A stretch of DNA of 39,755 bases, from assembly GCA_020850315.1 (NCBI GenBank), contig JADZEY010000101.1, forward strand, positions 1 through 39,755. The letters run 5' to 3'. How positions within the stretch are numbered: the stretch's first letter is position 1; each line of letters opens with the position of its first letter. The notes under the pieces were generated by a model that saw nothing but the letters and a program-made list of their open reading frames with translations, ran no database searches and was not told the DNA's origin. The DNA is from Armatimonadota bacterium (lineage in GTDB: Bacteria; Bacteroidota; Ignavibacteria; OLB7). The translations under genes were made by a program, and so were the position numbers. Of this stretch, positions 8,306-16,728 are shown piece after piece.

Positions 8306-11290
8306 ATGAAACCACAACTACTGCGGCTGCTGTTGATGCTGCTTGCAGCCTCCCCAATGCTTGCACAAACCGGAAGCATCAAGGGGAAAGTATCCGAGGA
8401 AGGAACGGGCAATGCCCTGAGCGGAGCCACCGTTACTGTCAGCAAGAAGGAAACCCCCAGCAACGTGATTGCCGGGGCCATCACACGCTCGACAGGAATG
8501 TATGAGATCAAGGACATCCCCGCTGGGGAGTACCTGCTGAAAACCACCTACGTTGGCTACAAGCCATTCCAGACCGGGGTCACGGTTGCTTCCGGCCAGA
8601 TCACACTACAGGAGGTCATCTTGAACCCCGATGTGGTGAAACTGGAGGAAGTGGTGGTGGTTGGCGCGGCTTCCCGCACGCAGAAATCCAGAGCCGAGGT
8701 GGCGGTCTCGCGGGTGGATGCGGTTGAGCTTCAGAAAGGGTTCACCTACACCGATGTGAACCAGCTGCTGGCCGGAAAAATCCCAGGCGTTTCCATTGCT
8801 CCTTCCAGCGGGAACATCGGCGGCAGCACACGGTTCCGGGTGCGTTCCGGCGGCGGGCTGCGGGGGAATGGCGAGCCGGTGATGTATCTGGATGGAGCAC
8901 GGGTTATCAATGCCGATTTGGGGTTCTTCACCGCTGGCGGCCAAGTCTCATCCTCGTTGTTTGATATCAACCCCGAAAGCATCACCGGCGTGGAGGTGCT
9001 GAAAGGGCCAGCATCGGCAGCGTTGTATGGCACGGGGGGATCCAACGGTGTGATGATGTTCAGCACACGCGGTGGGGTGGGGGCAAGCGGCGGCGAAGCA
9101 ATCGCCGTGCAGTACCGTGGCTCGGTGGGGTACAACGAACCGCAAAGCGAGTACACCCGCGACGAACTGCTGACCTACCAAGATGCCAACAGCATCTTCC
9201 ACAAAGGCTACTTCAACCAGCACTCGCTGACGCTGGCCGGGGCCACCAGCCAATTCAACTACGATGTCAACCTAAGCTCGCGTGTTGATAACGGCATTAT
9301 CAACAACAACCACGCCGAGCGGCAAGGGGTGAAGACTTCGTTCGAGGTTCAGCCAGTGGCGAACATGACGCTGCGCCTTACCGGACGCTACGCCGGTGTG
9401 GAGCTGAACCGCCCCGCCAACGACAACTACCTGCTGGGGTATCTGGGAAACGTTCTGCTGTTTGGACCTTCGGTTGATTCCACCGGGAAGGAGATATCCA
9501 ACTCCTTCTTCTTTGCCAGCAAGGGGGCCATGGACTCTATCCAAAACCGAACCCGCAACCACCGGTTTATCGGCTCGGCAGAAGCAACCTACCAACCGAT
9601 GGATGGCCTTGAGCTTCGTGGCGTGCTCGGATTCGACGCGCTGGATGGAAGCGACGACGAGCTGTTCCCACCAACCAGCAGTTACTCCAGAGTCGGGATT
9701 CGCCAGGGAAAACGCAGCGTGTACAACCGCTCGCGGACGAATATGAACATTGACGCAAGCGCTGGCTACAGCTACTCAGTCACCGATGGACTTGCTGCAA
9801 ACTCTATCGTCGGAATGCAGCTGTTCCGCTCAATGTTGCGGACGTTCTTTATCACCAAAGAAGGGTTGTCCAGCAACCTTATCACGGCGGTGGATGCAGC
9901 AACGGAGTTCAAAGATGGAGCCGAAACACAGGGTGAAGCACGCGAAGCAGGACTCTTCTTCCAACAAGAGTTCTCGCTTGATAATATCTACTCACTCTCC
10001 TTCGGTGTCCGCAACGACTTTGCAAGCTCCTACGGAACCGACGCGCCAAGCATCTTCTACCCGCGTGTTAGTGCTGCGGTGCGGTTGGATAAGCTGGACC
10101 TTCTGCCAAGCCAGTTCAACTTTGCCAAGTTCCGTGTTGGATATGGCCAAAGTGGCCAACTGCCTGAAGGCGATGACGGAGTGCTGCGCCGTTGGGGGAA
10201 AATCGAATCAGGGTTCGGTATCGGTGCCGACATTGCGGCCATTGGGAACACCAAGATCGAGCCGGAACGGGTGCAGGAGTTCGAGGTCGGGTTGGAGTTC
10301 GAGATCAGCGATGCCTACGGTTTGGATTTCACCTACTTCCTGCAATCGGCAACCAGCTCCATCATCGGCTTCCAGAACGCACCTTCCACCGGGCAAACTG
10401 CCAACGCAATCCCAACCAATGTTGGCGCGATTGATGGATGGGGCTTCGAGGCGCAAGCCTACGCAACGCTTCTCCGCACCACCGATTTCGGCCTTCAGGT
10501 GAACCTGAACTGGACCTTTGCCGACAACGAGGTGACGGACTTGGGGGGCGCGCCGCCGCTGTTCGGGAACGCTAACGTGATTGAAGTTGGATTGCCCCGC
10601 AACAGTTTCTACTTGCCAACAATTTTGGGAGCTGAGTTCGATTCGGCAGGGGTGCTGGTCGGGACCCGCTACAAGCTGGATAGCAACGGGCTGCCGATGC
10701 TGGAGTACAAAGGCCGCCCCGACCCAACGCACTCCGGATCGTTCAGCCTAACGTTCGACTTCCTTTCCTACTTCCGCATCTACGGCCTTGCCGAGTGGGG
10801 ATTGGGGAACAGCATTTTCAACCAAACCAACCAGTTTGCCAACACCGCATTGTCCGATGGGCCGAACTCGCTGGAACGTCGCCGGTTGGAGGTCCAGCTT
10901 GGGCAGGTTCCGCCAAATGCTTACGGGGATCTTGGGGTTACGCCACTAACGCCAAACACACCGGAGTACGTTGCCGCAGCCGAGCGGTTTGTCCGGACCG
11001 GAACGCTTGATGACGACCGTGGAAACTGGGTTGAAGAAGCCGACTACTTCCGGGTTCGCGAGATTTCCGTGGCGTTCGATGCCTCCAGCCTTGTGGCCGA
11101 TTTCTCGGATAACAATATCAAGCAAGCAAGCCTTGCCTTCTCGGTTCGGAACGTGGCGTTGTTCACCAAGTACAGCGGAAAGGAGGTGGATCTGAATAAC
11201 TCCGGAACCACTGGGATTGAGCAGGCGACCGACTTCCTAACGCTGCAATCCCCACGGACGCTTACCATGAGCCTGACGCTTGGATTTTAA
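8306..11290 (+). CDS. SusC/RagA-family TonB-linked outer membrane protein
   Basis: A 994-residue outer-membrane transporter. The start at ATG 8306 is preceded by GGAG (8297-8300) and gives a clean signal peptide (residues 1-20, ending MLAQ). Residues ~22-105 are a carboxypeptidase-regulatory-like domain (GSIKGKVSEEGTGNALSGATVTV region). Residues ~115-235 form the TonB plug with the SusC-type signature LLAGKIPGVSI and the motif YLDGARV. The rest is a 22-strand-type barrel ending in aromatic Phe (LTLGF). With the SusD-like lipoprotein 29 bases downstream it should form a lidded complex importing an oligomeric nutrient across the outer membrane using TonB energy. No enzyme or regulator lies beside the pair, so the substrate is unknown. 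Confidence 0.93.
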   Translation: MKPQLLRLLLMLLAASPMLAQTGSIKGKVSEEGTGNALSGATVTVSKKETPSNVIAGAITRSTGMYEIKDIPAGEYLLKTTYVGYKPFQTGVTVASGQITLQEVILNPDVVKLEEVVVVGAASRTQKSRAEVAVSRVDAVELQKGFTYTDVNQLLAGKIPGVSIAPSSGNIGGSTRFRVRSGGGLRGNGEPVMYLDGARVINADLGFFTAGGQVSSSLFDINPESITGVEVLKGPASAALYGTGGSNGVMMFSTRGGVGASGGEAIAVQYRGSVGYNEPQSEYTRDELLTYQDANSIFHKGYFNQHSLTLAGATSQFNYDVNLSSRVDNGIINNNHAERQGVKTSFEVQPVANMTLRLTGRYAGVELNRPANDNYLLGYLGNVLLFGPSVDSTGKEISNSFFFASKGAMDSIQNRTRNHRFIGSAEATYQPMDGLELRGVLGFDALDGSDDELFPPTSSYSRVGIRQGKRSVYNRSRTNMNIDASAGYSYSVTDGLAANSIVGMQLFRSMLRTFFITKEGLSSNLITAVDAATEFKDGAETQGEAREAGLFFQQEFSLDNIYSLSFGVRNDFASSYGTDAPSIFYPRVSAAVRLDKLDLLPSQFNFAKFRVGYGQSGQLPEGDDGVLRRWGKIESGFGIGADIAAIGNTKIEPERVQEFEVGLEFEISDAYGLDFTYFLQSATSSIIGFQNAPSTGQTANAIPTNVGAIDGWGFEAQAYATLLRTTDFGLQVNLNWTFADNEVTDLGGAPPLFGNANVIEVGLPRNSFYLPTILGAEFDSAGVLVGTRYKLDSNGLPMLEYKGRPDPTHSGSFSLTFDFLSYFRIYGLAEWGLGNSIFNQTNQFANTALSDGPNSLERRRLEVQLGQVPPNAYGDLGVTPLTPNTPEYVAAAERFVRTGTLDDDRGNWVEEADYFRVREISVAFDASSLVADFSDNNIKQASLAFSVRNVALFTKYSGKEVDLNNSGTTGIEQATDFLTLQSPRTLTMSLTLGF

Positions 11291-11319
11291 CCCACATCAA
11301 CACAGCAGGAGAGAACAGA

Positions 11320-12579
11320 ATGAAGCACACACGAATAACACTTTCGGCACGCGCCCTTGCTGCGGTGGTTGCTGCGGCCACGCTTGTTGGCGGCTGCGAC
11401 AGCTACGTGGGGAATATTCAGGAGCCGAACAACACGATTGACGATGCGCTGCTCAACAGCAAAACGCAAGTCCAGTTCCAGATTACCGGGGTGCAATCCA
11501 AGTTCGCGATGTCCCACTCGGTGGTCACCACCCTCAGCGGTTTGGTTTCCGATGAACTGGTGTTTGGCGGGCCCGATGCCACCTTCCCGCAGTTTCTGGA
11601 GATTGACCGAAGAATCACCTCCGTTTTGAACGCTGAGGTGGAGGATTTCAACGCCACAATCGGCCAGCTTCGGTTGCTTTCGGATTTGCTGGTGGACCGT
11701 GTCACCACCAAGATTGATTTCACCGACCCCAAAGCCGGCAGGGTCTTACCGGAAGATTCTGCACTGAAAGAAGCGGCGTTGTTCACCGGGTATTTCTACG
11801 GTGGCCTTGCCCGATTCTGGACGGCATCCTACTTGGGATTGGAGCCACAAAAAGGGGGCGGAGCGATTGATGCGGGGCCATTTATCCCGTCGGCTCAGAT
11901 GTACGATCTGGCGATTGAGAAATGGAAATTGGCGTTGCAGCATACCGCCAACGACTACCAGAAACGGGTGTTGAACACGTTGATTGCCCGCGCTTATTTG
12001 TTCAATGCCAACTACGCCATGGCCGGAACCCATGCCGCCGAAGGGCTAACATCTGCCGATCCCGATTTCCAATCGCTGTTTACGAACACCGATAACGGGA
12101 GCAACGGCTACTGGTTCTTCTACGCCGGAATTGGCCGCACGCAGATGATCCCCGCGCAGCGGTTCAGCGATTACGTGACCGAAAACCCAGCCGAGGCCAA
12201 CCGGGTGAAACTGATGCCATCGCCAAAGGACACAGCCGTGAATATACAAGGGCGGTATCCTGAGCAGAACTCACCGATTCCGTTGGTATCCTGGCAGGAG
12301 AACAGCTTGATTCGGGCCGAAGTGGAGTTGCTGGGGAACAGCAATCCGAACGGGGCGCTGGAGTACGTCAATGCCGTGCGTGCCAGCCACAGCCTTGCGT
12401 CGCTGGAATCGTTCAGCAAGGACGCTTTGATTACCGAGCGCGACAAGGAGCTATCGTTCACGGGCAACCGACTGATAGACCAGAACCGTTTTGATAGTTG
12501 GAGTGCCTCGTTGCCAGCGGGATTCTGGCATTACATTCCGTTAAGCAAGACAGAGCGGGACAACAATCCGAATTTCTAA
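11320..12579 (+). CDS. SusD/RagB-like lipoprotein
   Basis: A 419-residue surface lipoprotein expected to act as the substrate-binding lid of the SusC transporter encoded just upstream. The signal peptide ends in a lipobox (LVGGC, Cys near residue 27). The central part has the alpha-helical, TPR-like organisation of SusD proteins (for example YDLAIEKWKLALQ and LNTLIARAYLFNANYAMAGTHA). The C-terminus has the family's typical E-R-x-K-E-L-x-F-x-G-N-R-L-x-D segment and ends YIPLSKTERDNNPNF, like the P-I-P-x-x-E-x-x-x-N-P-N ending of the family. It is shorter than many SusD proteins. An AGGAG lies 8 bases before the ATG (11307-11311). A strong terminator follows, so susC and susD form a two-gene operon. 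Confidence 0.85.
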   Translation: MKHTRITLSARALAAVVAAATLVGGCDSYVGNIQEPNNTIDDALLNSKTQVQFQITGVQSKFAMSHSVVTTLSGLVSDELVFGGPDATFPQFLEIDRRITSVLNAEVEDFNATIGQLRLLSDLLVDRVTTKIDFTDPKAGRVLPEDSALKEAALFTGYFYGGLARFWTASYLGLEPQKGGGAIDAGPFIPSAQMYDLAIEKWKLALQHTANDYQKRVLNTLIARAYLFNANYAMAGTHAAEGLTSADPDFQSLFTNTDNGSNGYWFFYAGIGRTQMIPAQRFSDYVTENPAEANRVKLMPSPKDTAVNIQGRYPEQNSPIPLVSWQENSLIRAEVELLGNSNPNGALEYVNAVRASHSLASLESFSKDALITERDKELSFTGNRLIDQNRFDSWSASLPAGFWHYIPLSKTERDNNPNF

Positions 12580-12603
12580 AACTGGTTGTTCGGAGCTAAT
12601 AGA

Positions 12604-12638
12604 AAACGGGGATGCAGAACAGCATCCCCGTTTGTTTG
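12604..12638 (+). terminator. Intrinsic terminator of the susCD-like operon
   Basis: Perfect 12-bp stem (12604-12615 with 12622-12633, core ACGGGGATGC / GCATCCCCGT), loop AGAACA, then TTTGTTTG. It lies 25 bases after the SusD stop codon. Confidence 0.9.
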
Positions 12639-12687
12639 TGGGTATTGTTGAAATGTTGTGGGGTTCTGCACGTTGCGCCACATCCAC

Positions 12688-13401
12688 CTATGTTCCTGCC
12701 ATCACTTCCGTTGCCATCACCTCGAACAAAAATGCTTCACGGATCAAATCGCTGAACGGGTTTTCGGTGTCTTCCATCCGCTCCGGGTGCCACTGCACAC
12801 CAAGGATGAAGGAGTCGCGGTTGTCCGATTTCGGCTCGATAGCCTCGGCGATTCCGTCGTGAGAAACTGCAGTGATGGTCAGGCCAATCCCCGGGGCATT
12901 CACCGCCTGGTGGTGGGCGCTGTTGACGCTCCCTTCCAGTGTTCGGGTGAACTTTGCGATCATGCTTCCGGGGGTCACCTCAATGGTATGGCGGCGGTCG
13001 TGGTCGCCATCTTTCTGGTGGTCGGGGGTTCCGGTTCGTTCGGGAATGTGGGCGATCAGCGTTCCGCCAAAAAAGACGTTCAGCAGCTGCATCCCCCGGC
13101 AAATTCCCAGCACCGGGATCTTCCGCTCGGTGGCGATTTCTGTCATCGCCAGTTCGGCTGCGTCGCGTGCTTCGTCAATGTCGTGGCACAGGGGAAGGTC
13201 CTGCGGGGCATTGTAGCGTGCGGGGTGAACGTCGCTGCCGCCGGTCAGCACCAGCCCATGCACCCGCGCCATTTCGGCGGCAAGGTCGGTGCTGGCGATT
13301 AGGTCAATAAACTCCAGATCAGGATTGCCCCGGCCGAGCCATTCCGCATATCGCCCCATCTTCACGCTTCCGCTTCCTTTTGAAATTCCAATGATTGGCA
13401 T
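12688..13401 (-). CDS. Gamma-glutamyl-gamma-aminobutyrate hydrolase-like (peptidase C26)
   Basis: A 237-residue cytoplasmic class I glutamine amidotransferase-like hydrolase. The nucleophile elbow is GICRGMQ with Cys101, and the His-Glu pair is in QWHPE (His205, Glu207). The oxyanion-side motif LVLTGGSDVHP near residues 50-60 is typical of the PuuD/peptidase C26 group, which release glutamate from gamma-glutamyl compounds. The region SAHHQAVN near residue 161 is also conserved in this family. The gene stands alone, converging on the SusD terminator, and its upstream spacer is full of heptamer repeats. No polyamine pathway genes are nearby, so the true substrate is open. Confidence 0.85.
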   Translation of the reverse strand: MPIIGISKGSGSVKMGRYAEWLGRGNPDLEFIDLIASTDLAAEMARVHGLVLTGGSDVHPARYNAPQDLPLCHDIDEARDAAELAMTEIATERKIPVLGICRGMQLLNVFFGGTLIAHIPERTGTPDHQKDGDHDRRHTIEVTPGSMIAKFTRTLEGSVNSAHHQAVNAPGIGLTITAVSHDGIAEAIEPKSDNRDSFILGVQWHPERMEDTENPFSDLIREAFLFEVMATEVMAGT

Positions 13402-13422
13402 GGGTAGTGGTTAGTTGTTTGT

Positions 13423-13450
13423 GGTCAGTGGTCAGTGGTCAGTGGTCAGT
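13423..13450. repeat. Heptamer array (GGTCAGT) x4
   Basis: Four perfect copies of GGTCAGT followed by GGCAAAGG. The same heptamer and flanking word occur at 22358-22408 and, inverted, at 33578-33616. Confidence 0.95.
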
Positions 13451-13467
13451 GGCAAAGGAAAGATATT

Positions 13468-13509
13468 TGGTCATTAGTCATTAGTCATTGGTCATTGGTC
13501 ATTAGTCAC
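13468..13509. repeat. Heptamer array (TGGTCAT/TAGTCAT/TAGTCAC) x6
   Basis: Six 7-bp units with R at position 2: TGGTCAT, TAGTCAT, TAGTCAT, TGGTCAT, TGGTCAT, TAGTCAC. The last unit runs into CTCACC, the left end of composite repeat copy 1. Confidence 0.95.
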
Positions 13510-13746
13510 TCACCCACCGTAGGCAGAGTTTGGAGAGTGAAGACTTGCCGGCCCGCTGGCTTGCTTCGATGCTCTTCTTCTGTTCGGCTTTGGCTCCCTC
13601 TCCCACCCGACCAATGGAGTGGAAATAGTAGCATCACCTGTTTGGGAGAGGGCGCGCCGATAGAATCGGCATCTTCGAGGGGTGAGGGCTGGCAGCGAAT
13701 GCGCTTGCCTTCGACCATATCCAGCTTGGCTTTGCGTAAGGTGAGT
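13507..13746. repeat. MITE-like composite repeat, copy 1
   Basis: A non-coding block with a partner at 22427-22660. The left end reads CACTCACCC, slightly diverged. The right end TTTGCGTAAGGTGAGT (13731-13746) is the exact reverse complement of the left end of copy 2. Shared internal blocks include CTGGCTTGCTTCGA, then a ~75-base block from TCGGCTTTGGCTCCCTCTCCC through GGGAGAGGG, then GGGTGAGGGCTGGCAGCGAA. CCCTCTCCC and GGGAGAGGG form a long-loop inverted repeat. Copy 1 has about 24 extra bases, including GCCGAT-AGA-ATCGGC, between the last two blocks. Confidence 0.75.
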
Positions 13747-13910
13747 TAGTCATTGGTCATTAGCAAAGAGTCAGTGCCTTATTCTTCATTCTCCATTCTC
13801 GTGACTCCGCTCAACCCTTCGGCAACGTTCAGGACAGGCTTCGATGCAAGCAGATGCTGGATTCGGTTGCTCACCGAATCCAGCATTTCTCACTCGACAT
13901 TCGCCATTCA

Positions 13911-16667
13911 TCACTTCGCCACTGTGACCATCCCGCTGCTGATGTTACCGTCGGCGTTCAGGCGGTACAGATAGGTTCCATCGGGAAGAGCCGCAAGGTT
14001 GTGGTTGACGATGTGATCGCCAGCAGACAGCGTGCCGTTGTAGAGTGTGGAGATGACTTCGCCGCGAAGGTTCACAACGTCAACCGTGACGTGGGTGGGG
14101 CGTTGCAGTGTGAAGCCAATCTGCCCGCTTCCGGTTGTTGGGTTTGGCCAACTGCGCAACCCGCGAACCGCCGAAGCTGGCGCGTCAGGAGCCGACAGTG
14201 GAGCCTCGTGCCAGATGCCGAAATAGAACGATGCCTTTGCCCCAGCGTTGGTGAATGTTCCGCTGAAATAGATGTCGTTGCCGATAGCGATCATCCCACG
14301 CACGGTTCCGTTCACGCCGCTTCCTAACGGCCGCCACTGGTTGCCATCCCAGCGGGCAACGTTCGACGCGCTATCCCCTCCGGCAAGCGAGAAGTAGCCA
14401 CCAGCGTACAAGTCCGGGCCGCGCCACGCCATTGCATTCACGTAGGGAGCAAAGTGTCCGCCAATGCCGCTGCCCAAGCCGAACCAATGTTTCTGTTCGA
14501 TATTCCAAACAGCGATATGGCGAAGCGATTGCAATCCCGAAGCGGTGAAATCGCCGCCGGCGTGCAGGTAGTTTCCACGGGCAGAAAGGATGAAGACGGT
14601 TTCGTTCAAGCCACTATCAAGCGGGGTCCAGGTGGTTCCATCCCAGCGGGCAACGTTGCTGGCTGGTTGGCCACCGGCGCGCAGAAATCGCCCGCCAGCG
14701 TACAGGGTTCCGGCATCGTCCATCGTCAGCGAAAGCACTACTCCATCAATGCCCGCGCCCAGTTTGGACCATGTTTTGTTGGTCAAATCCCACACGGCAA
14801 CGTTCTGGGCCAGGGTGGTTCCGGCGGTGTCGAACAATCCGCCAACGTACAGCTTATCACCCTTGATAACCATGGAGGAGATGAATGCAATGGTTGGCGC
14901 GTTCACTCCGGTTCCCAGCAGCGACCAATCGTTGGAGGTTTTGTTCCAACGGACGATGTTGTTTGCTGCCAAGCCGTTCCCGGAGCGGAAGGAGCCGGCG
15001 ATATAGAGGTCGTCCCCGTGCCCGATCATGGAATAGACCGGGCCGGTGACAGTGCCGGAAAGATTGGACCAGACGTTGCCATTCAACGCGGCGATGTTCA
15101 CATCCAATGGATTCCCGGTTGCGCCGGCGCGGAATTTCCCGCTTGCATAAATATCCTCGCCAAAACGGGCAATGGTTGTCACCGTTCCGTTGCTGTTGTT
15201 GTTGAAAGGGAACCATCGCCCGGCGGAGTAGCGCGCCACCCGCGCCGATGGCTCGCCACCAGCCGTGGTGAAGCTGCCGGCCACAAACACGTCGTCCCCT
15301 TTTAAGGCGATTGCGTTGACGAATCCATCGGTCCCCGCACGCGAACCGTAGCCAAGCGTTTGCCACCAGATGTTCGATTCGGGAAGCTCATTCCAGACCG
15401 CAACGTAGCCGCAATAGACCCGGTTCAGGGTGTACTGGCCCGGGAAGACCGATTGAAACGTCCCCGACACATAGACCTTGCGCCCGCTGACAACGATGGA
15501 GCGGACAATGCCGTTCACGCCGTCGTCCTCGCGGAACGGGGCGATAGAGTCCCACAGTTGATAGACCCCAGTGACCGGGGTCCAGCGGATGGAGTCTTCT
15601 TCCCAACGGGCAATGTTCTTTGCGCCGCTATCGCCAGCCATCGAGAAACTTCCGCCAACAAACAGGGTGTCCCCCATCACGCCAATGGCGTTGACGAAGC
15701 CGTTGACTCCGTTCCCCAACGATGACCAATTCGCCCCATCCCAGCGGGCAATCCCGCTTGCGGAGACCGAGCCAACCGAGCTGAAGTTCCCACCGATGAA
15801 AATTTTCGACTTTAACGCTGCAATGGTATTCACCGTTCCGTTCACGCCGCTTCCCGGGTCCCCCACTGCCGACCAACGTTTCTGCGAAAGGCTCCAGGCG
15901 GCAATGTTCTTCACTGGCGTTCCGTTGGCATCGTTGAAGCTGCCGCCGGCATAAACCAGCGTATCCTTCACCAGAATGGCCCCAACAAATGCTTGCTCAT
16001 CTCCCCCTAATCCCACTTGGCTTGGGCCAAACGGTCCCATCCCGGCCCACACCCGTTGGGCGATGGAGTACTGGGCGATGTTCTTCACCGGAACCCCGCC
16101 AGCCATGGAAAACTTCCCACCGACGTACAAGATTTCGCTCCGGAGAGCAAGGGAATAGACGAAGCCATTGGTTCCATTCAGCGGGCCGTCGCCAAGCGAT
16201 TGCCATGCCGAGCCATCCCAACGGGCAATGTAGTTCAGTGTTCTGGAGCCAGCCTGGGTGAACGCCCCGCCAACAAACAGCCAGTTGTTGAACACTACTG
16301 CGGCAAACACTTCATCGTTTAGCCCCCCTTGGTCGGCGGCTTGGCCGAATCGGTCGTCCCACTGCTCGTCCCCCGGCTTGCTGGCAGCGGCGGCCACGCC
16401 AAGCGTGCCATCGGCTTGCACAAAACGTGGGCGGCCGTAGTGGTCCACCGTCATCCGCCACCCTTTCGGGTCTAGTGTCCCTTGGATACCCAAAGTGAGG
16501 TTGACGGTTCCATCGGGATTCAGTATTCGCTCCAGCGGGATTCGCTCCTGGCCTTGTTGGATGTCGTCGCCGAACTCAGTCGGCAGCACTTGCGCGAAAA
16601 GCGGGTTGAACAACGCGCCAACTGCCAAAATCAGAAACAATGGTAGAAGTCGTAGCATAGGTTTCAT
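13911..16667 (-). CDS. T9SS cargo, 14-repeat beta-propeller-like protein, paralogue 1
   Basis: A 918-residue exported protein. A signal peptide (about residues 1-25, ending LFAQ) is followed by a module (about 41-108) with the pattern DGTVNL...GTLDPKGW...GRPRF...W-D-D-R-F, shared with paralogue 2. Residues ~120-820 hold 14 repeats of about 50 residues. The pattern is [LIV]-[YF]-[VA]-[GSA]-G-x-F-x-x-A-G, then N-I-A-x-W-x-x-x-x-W-x-x-L-G-x-G-x-N-G-x-V. These resemble delta-60/Rax2-type propeller repeats, and 14 units would suit two seven-bladed propellers. The C-terminus (from ~845, WPNPTTG to VTVAK) is a T9SS type A sorting domain. No catalytic motif is seen, so surface adhesion or binding is a guess. 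It lies 61 bases downstream of paralogue 2 on the same strand. Confidence 0.85.
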   Translation of the reverse strand: MKPMLRLLPLFLILAVGALFNPLFAQVLPTEFGDDIQQGQERIPLERILNPDGTVNLTLGIQGTLDPKGWRMTVDHYGRPRFVQADGTLGVAAAASKPGDEQWDDRFGQAADQGGLNDEVFAAVVFNNWLFVGGAFTQAGSRTLNYIARWDGSAWQSLGDGPLNGTNGFVYSLALRSEILYVGGKFSMAGGVPVKNIAQYSIAQRVWAGMGPFGPSQVGLGGDEQAFVGAILVKDTLVYAGGSFNDANGTPVKNIAAWSLSQKRWSAVGDPGSGVNGTVNTIAALKSKIFIGGNFSSVGSVSASGIARWDGANWSSLGNGVNGFVNAIGVMGDTLFVGGSFSMAGDSGAKNIARWEEDSIRWTPVTGVYQLWDSIAPFREDDGVNGIVRSIVVSGRKVYVSGTFQSVFPGQYTLNRVYCGYVAVWNELPESNIWWQTLGYGSRAGTDGFVNAIALKGDDVFVAGSFTTAGGEPSARVARYSAGRWFPFNNNSNGTVTTIARFGEDIYASGKFRAGATGNPLDVNIAALNGNVWSNLSGTVTGPVYSMIGHGDDLYIAGSFRSGNGLAANNIVRWNKTSNDWSLLGTGVNAPTIAFISSMVIKGDKLYVGGLFDTAGTTLAQNVAVWDLTNKTWSKLGAGIDGVVLSLTMDDAGTLYAGGRFLRAGGQPASNVARWDGTTWTPLDSGLNETVFILSARGNYLHAGGDFTASGLQSLRHIAVWNIEQKHWFGLGSGIGGHFAPYVNAMAWRGPDLYAGGYFSLAGGDSASNVARWDGNQWRPLGSGVNGTVRGMIAIGNDIYFSGTFTNAGAKASFYFGIWHEAPLSAPDAPASAVRGLRSWPNPTTGSGQIGFTLQRPTHVTVDVVNLRGEVISTLYNGTLSAGDHIVNHNLAALPDGTYLYRLNADGNISSGMVTVAK

Positions 16668-16728
16668 GGCTGAAAGGGTTATTGGTTTGCTGTGTTATAG
16701 AGTTCAAATGTTGAGTTGAGGGGTACCG

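Larger units (their letters stand above)
13402..13910. other. Repeat-filled spacer, no gene
   Basis: The whole spacer is built of repeats. It has a GGTCAGT array (13423-13450), a TGGTCAT/TAGTCAT array (13468-13509), and composite repeat copy 1 (13507-13746). These are followed by two more TAGTCAT/TGGTCAT units (13747-13760) running into TAGCAAAGAG, three ATTCTNC units (13781-13801) and a degenerate REP-like segment (about 13800-13850). The words CACTCGACATTC near 13893 match the reverse complement of the repeat region at 33499-33515. Open frames across it are low-complexity artefacts. Confidence 0.8.

Noticed and set aside
13468-13509. The 7-bp arrays considered as a CRISPR array.
   Set aside because: The units are directly adjacent with no spacers, and no cas genes are in the window.
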